Source: Crambe crambe (Eukaryota; Porifera; Demospongiae; Poecilosclerida; Crambeidae). Taken from it: a stretch of 64,000 nt of DNA. The notes beneath the pieces were generated by a model, which had not been told where the DNA came from, did no database searches, and worked only from the letters and a program-made list of their open reading frames with translations. The position numbers and the translations under genes are program-made. The stretch spans positions 1,364,001-1,428,000 of the forward strand of contig OZ004595.1 in the NCBI GenBank assembly GCA_963924555.1, given 5' to 3'. Positions within the stretch are counted from its first letter, which is position 1. Each line of letters begins with the position of its first letter. This document shows, in pieces, positions 60,535 through 64,000 of the stretch.

Positions 60535-61740
60535 ATGGCATGTCACCAAGTCAGAAATCTACTTTCTCTATTCCACCAGTTGAAACATGCTCCATTACCC
60601 AAGGCCATTTATGTAAGCTAAATGTCACAAGCACAGGAGTGTAGTTAATGATAATGATAATAATAGATGATGGGTTTGTTAAAGGACACCATGGAAGGAA
60701 AGCTGGGTGGAGCTAAGTTCTACACCAACTCCTGGCCCAATTTTCAGCTATTGTGTGTCAGTGGGAGTCACCTCGGGTGTCAGATGTAAGTTAGCTAGCT
60801 ATATTACCTTCCCCATAAGCAGCTATCATTGTAGGCCTATACTAATTCTAGGTTGCGGATTTGCACTGCTATGCGACATCCAGTGAGGCTTTATTGGAGC
60901 TGGTGATAGAGGGCAAATTTCTGACTTAGGGAAAGAGGCAGTTACTACATGGTTTGTTGTTGTTGTTTTTTTAACAAGAGAGCTAGAGGAATTCTTGCTG
61001 TTCTGTCATGGTGATAGCTATAGAGCTAAAGCATTGTGGCTAGAGTACTGGCAGGAAGTTACATACGTACACAGTACAAGCATAGTATGAATTCGATGTA
61101 CCATATTCCACTTCACAGATATTGAGACAGAGCATGCCAACTACTTGATGAAGCATGCTAGAGACGAGTGCTCTGAAGACGGAGGCGGTAGACTAGTGAG
61201 CGATTTCCATAGCGGCTTATACATCCTACCAGAAAAAGCAATTGCTGAATTATATTCAAACAGGTTAGCCACTATCATAATTTTTTGTAGCATGCAATAG
61301 AAATGTATACTTATAACCATTGCAGAACTTGTCCAAGTGGTTACCGGTTAGGAAAGTTGGAGCCTCATCATGCGCACATACTGGCTGAAAAGTATACCTA
61401 TTTCAACGGCTGGGAAAACAGAGTTCCGTTCCTCAAAGAACGCATCAGAATCTTTGACAATGTGGCAGCATTTAGTGAGAAAGATGGCTCCCTCGTTGGA
61501 TGGAACACATACTTCCCTGGACGACAACATGCACACTTCTTCACTTTCAAAGAACACAGAAGTAAAGGTCTTGGGTATGCCTTGATAGCAAATCTCTGCA
61601 AAATGCCACTGCCTCATGAAGAGAACGTCCCAACCTGGAGTATAATAGCCAGTACAAATAGAAATAACCCATTGATTACTAAACTTGGGTTTGTTAACAC
61701 TGGATTTTTGGTAGATTGTGTTGTAATAGATGTAAATTAA
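60535..61740 (+). pseudogene. GLYAT-like copy E (nonsense and frameshift)
   Basis: Exon 1 is open (MACHQVRNLLSLFHQLKHAP). Exon 2 (from 60667) lacks one T in the CCCAATTTTCAGC run relative to the five Ts of copy B, shifting frame. Exon 3 changes the conserved TGG of LTWGK to TAG (near 60927). Exons 4 and 5 are open and diverged from copies B and C, resembling copy A more in places (GYRLGKLEPHHAHILAEKY). Probably dead; the C-terminal 145-residue ORF still has the GNAT motifs. Confidence 0.75.
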
Positions 61741-61809
61741 CTTTAGTATCACTACAGTCTACTTAGTGCTAACCTTCTGGCTATAATTACTGTAGGATAT
61801 TAGCTACAA

Positions 61810-61905
61810 ATTAACAGCTACTATGGAAGGGAGACTAATTTCTACACTAGCTGCTAGCTGGCCCAATTTTGTATCAGTGGGAGTCTTGCAGTTATGAAAG
61901 CGTCT
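61810..61905 (+). pseudogene. GLYAT exon 2 fragment
   Basis: ctactatggaagggagact, tttctacactagctgc, tggcccaattttgtatcagt and gggagtc follow the order of GLYAT exon 2 with internal deletions. A further lost copy past the end of the array. Confidence 0.7.
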
Positions 61906-62058
61906 TGAAAAAATGGATAACTTTGTGGCTTAGCTATTAATTTCAAGTCTGTCACTTCAAAGCTGCATGGTTCAATCCGATCTTAATTATTAGTAAGGCT
62001 ATAAGGGCTAAGGGATTGTATGCCGCTAAACACAAAAATAATGAACCTTACTTTTGAT

Positions 62059-64000
62059 TCAAGTTACATATTTTTGTGAAATAGTTGTTGCAATTTCCTG
62101 ATCTATAACTTGCACTGCATCTCTCAGAGAGATCCAAGTAGGACGAATGGTCACACGTTTCAGCCAGAGTTTAAGTATCTCACGCAGACAGTCATGTGCT
62201 CCGTCATGATAGTCGTGCTTGATGGTAGACAGTTCATCTGTTGGTAGGTCCAGAAAGACACCAAGGTTCTCCCACTTGGATGCAATGGGGTACAAAATAC
62301 GAAGGGCCTCGTTGAGTGTCGGTGCTGCTGCACGACTCTGTGATAGTTCCGGAGAATTACTGCTTTGTGAAAGGGAAAGGGAGTTTTGTGTTTGTAGAGC
62401 ATGTGGAATATGATGTCGCAGAGATGAAGTTGGAGAATCATGAGCTCTTGCAAGTGACGGAGAGTTCTGTTGAGGCCAGGGGCCTACATTGAATGCAGAA
62501 ACATCTTGATAACTTGGTGGTGTTTGCTGGATGTAAGTTTGAGAGGTGCTTGGTTGAAGCATGTGTGGTGTCTTCTGCATCAGTTGTCCATGGGGCTCAG
62601 AATACAACTGGGACAGAGATGGGGAGGGATTTGGATGAGATGAGAAGGAAGACCACAAAGATGAACCAGATTGATCCATTGCATCTTGACGGTGCATTCC
62701 TTGCACAAAAGAAGTATAACAATAGTCATCATAATTATATATGACTTGTACACTTACTTCCAGAAACTGCAGAAGCAGGTAATGTGCATGGTGGCAAGAT
62801 ACCATTAGTGGTGAAGTAAGCCTCATCTTGTGTTTCACTTACAGTAGCTCCTTTGATTGTGATCTCACAAGTGAACCTCTGACTCTTCACTTCATCAGAA
62901 TTATTTACAGTGTAGAGAACTCTTGGAGGACAGGTCTTGAGCTCTATTTTTTCACGGAGTTTTTTGAGCTCGTCTGGTTTTGCTACTTTCAGTGGGTGGG
63001 GTTGAATATCCTTTAGATTTACCTACAAATAGAGAATGGTGATAGTTAGAGATAAGCAGTGAATACTGATTTTTTTGGAGCCTTAAATTTTTTTCCCCAC
63101 ACACTAGCTATAATGAATTATTACCATAGGAGTTGTCTTAGATTGCACAGCACAATGATCATTATCACACACTGCTTTCAGTTTAAGACTGTTCTCACAT
63201 GAAGTGATAGAAAGCATTGCCATCTCAACTTCTGATTTCAGTACTGTCTTTTCAGCTTGGTCCCGACATATCTATTACAAAGTAATACAGACTATAGTTA
63301 TTTCAATCATCAAGCTCACAAGCTCAGTGCTATTAGTAACTGAAAAACTAACTTGTATTGCTCCAGGACAATTCAAGCATACAAATATAGCAAAGTGTGA
63401 AACCACATTCAGTGCTTGGAAATTCCTCTCTGCATGCTCAAACAAAAGGGCGGCATACTCAACACTATAACGGTGGTATTTCTTTTCAGGAAGACTATCG
63501 CTACAAGTTGAGTCGCGAGATCTCTTGGACCGTTTAATCTGTCTGCTCAACTTAGCTTGTCTAGATAAATCAGCGGTGCCTCTCTCAAGACTTCTGGACT
63601 TCTCGTAACGAGGCATCTTTTGGGGTGAGGTATCACAGCTATTATCATTTTCTTTTTCATCATACCCACTTTGTCCACCATCACTTGACATTCTGAAAAT
63701 TTGCTGGTGAGACTCAGCACTGAAACTTCGGGAAAATGGCGGACAAGATTCAGTACTGAAGCTTCTATCTATTCCTAGTGAATAACTGTCTTCATCAAAA
63801 CTTGATGGACTTGATGAAGGGTTATCATCATCGAGATGAGCTTTATTTAAAAAGTTAGTGATGGAAGAAGCTGATGATGCAGATGATGATCGATCTCTAT
63901 CAACATGGCCCAGTGCTGCACACAAAATACAAAGGTCTTTGGTTTTGAAAGAGAGGCTAGGAGAATCTGATAAAATCTCAGGGTGAACATATGGCTTGAA
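62059..64000 (-). CDS. Death-domain protein, 5' end outside window
   Basis: Minus strand, four exons seen: at least 63353-64000 (open to the edge), 63125-63271, 62758-63022 and 62059-62699, joined in phases 0, 0 and 1, for 566 residues or more. The visible N-terminal part is Ser-rich and basic (SRQAKLSRQIKRSKRSRD) with no recognised domain; the middle has RVLYTVNNSDEVKSQRFTCE, which I do not recognise; a Gln/Ser/Pro-rich linker follows. The last about 90 residues (ALRILYPIASKWENLGVFLD, ELSTIKHDYHDGAHDCLREI, LKLWLKR, TWISLRDAV) form a Death domain with the family's W..LG..L and cL...L..WL pattern. Role in immune or apoptotic signalling is inference from the domain. It lies tail-to-tail with the GLYAT array. 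Confidence 0.7.

Larger units (their letters stand above)
34100..61750. repeat. Tandem array of GLYAT-SIDT units
   Basis: Three units, each with a plus-strand GLYAT copy and a minus-strand SIDT copy. Equivalent points: GLYAT exon 1 ATG at 34207, 44184, 53137 and 60535; SIDT ATG at 43928, 52918 and 60260. Units 1 and 2 are nearly identical over kilobases, introns included; unit 3 is clearly more diverged and shorter. A terminal GLYAT copy closes the array. Confidence 0.92.

Noticed and set aside
1-64000. tRNA or rRNA genes and CRISPR arrays
   Set aside because: No cloverleaf-like or rRNA-like sequence was noticed by eye, and the tandem repeats are contiguous satellites, not spacer arrays; a covariance-model scan would be needed to exclude small RNAs.

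Overview
The window is nuclear DNA of a non-bilaterian animal, most probably a demosponge (inference). Every gene I could reconstruct has canonical GT-AG introns, often only 50-100 bp long. Genes lie 70-310 bp apart. The gene set is animal (RP2, KIF17, TRMT6, SID-1 family, GLYAT family, Calx-beta/Sushi and Death domains), and the DNA is AT-rich and full of small inverted-repeat elements and satellites. Exon boundaries were worked out by hand from splice consensus, reading frame and remembered family motifs; no alignment was run.

Layout. 0-11.3 kb: a complete methylthioribose-1-phosphate isomerase gene (MRI1, minus) followed head-to-tail by a four-transmembrane MARVEL-like gene (minus). Both are surrounded by decayed tandem copies of the same two genes, including a second MARVEL-like copy at 10.0-11.25 kb whose coding exon carries a long C/A homopolymer. 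A 2-kb transposon with about 280-bp terminal inverted repeats sits at 5.68-7.65 kb. 11.7-12.4 kb: remnant of a Ty3/gypsy integrase. 13.36-21.36 kb: two ciliary-traffic genes in tandem, RP2 (ARL3 GAP) and KIF17 (homodimeric kinesin-2). 22.0-28.16 kb: a minus-strand secreted or surface protein with four Calx-beta and three Sushi domains, divergent by only 91 bp from TRMT6 (28.26-32.30 kb, tRNA m1A58 methyltransferase non-catalytic subunit).

32.4-61.9 kb is the most notable region. Two intact glycine-N-acyltransferase-like (GLYAT, GNAT fold) genes sit head-to-head. They are followed by a three-unit tandem array in which each unit carries a plus-strand GLYAT-like copy and a minus-strand SID-1 family (SIDT, dsRNA channel / cholesterol uptake) copy, closed by a further GLYAT copy. 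Unit spacing is about 10.0, 9.0 and 7.4 kb. From unit 2 on, each GLYAT copy is divergent from the preceding SIDT copy across a 220-280 bp promoter containing NRF1-like GCGCATGCGT sites. The copies carry different lesions: SIDT-2 looks usable if one phase-0 exon is skipped, SIDT-1 has a single 1-nt gap, SIDT-3 has two or more lesions, and three GLYAT copies are broken. Unit-specific insertions order the duplications. 62.06 kb to the right edge: a minus-strand gene with a C-terminal Death domain whose 5' end lies outside the window.

Promoters share two motifs: an NRF1-like palindrome (seven places) and CTTTACCGA (RP2, TRMT6 and MRI1).
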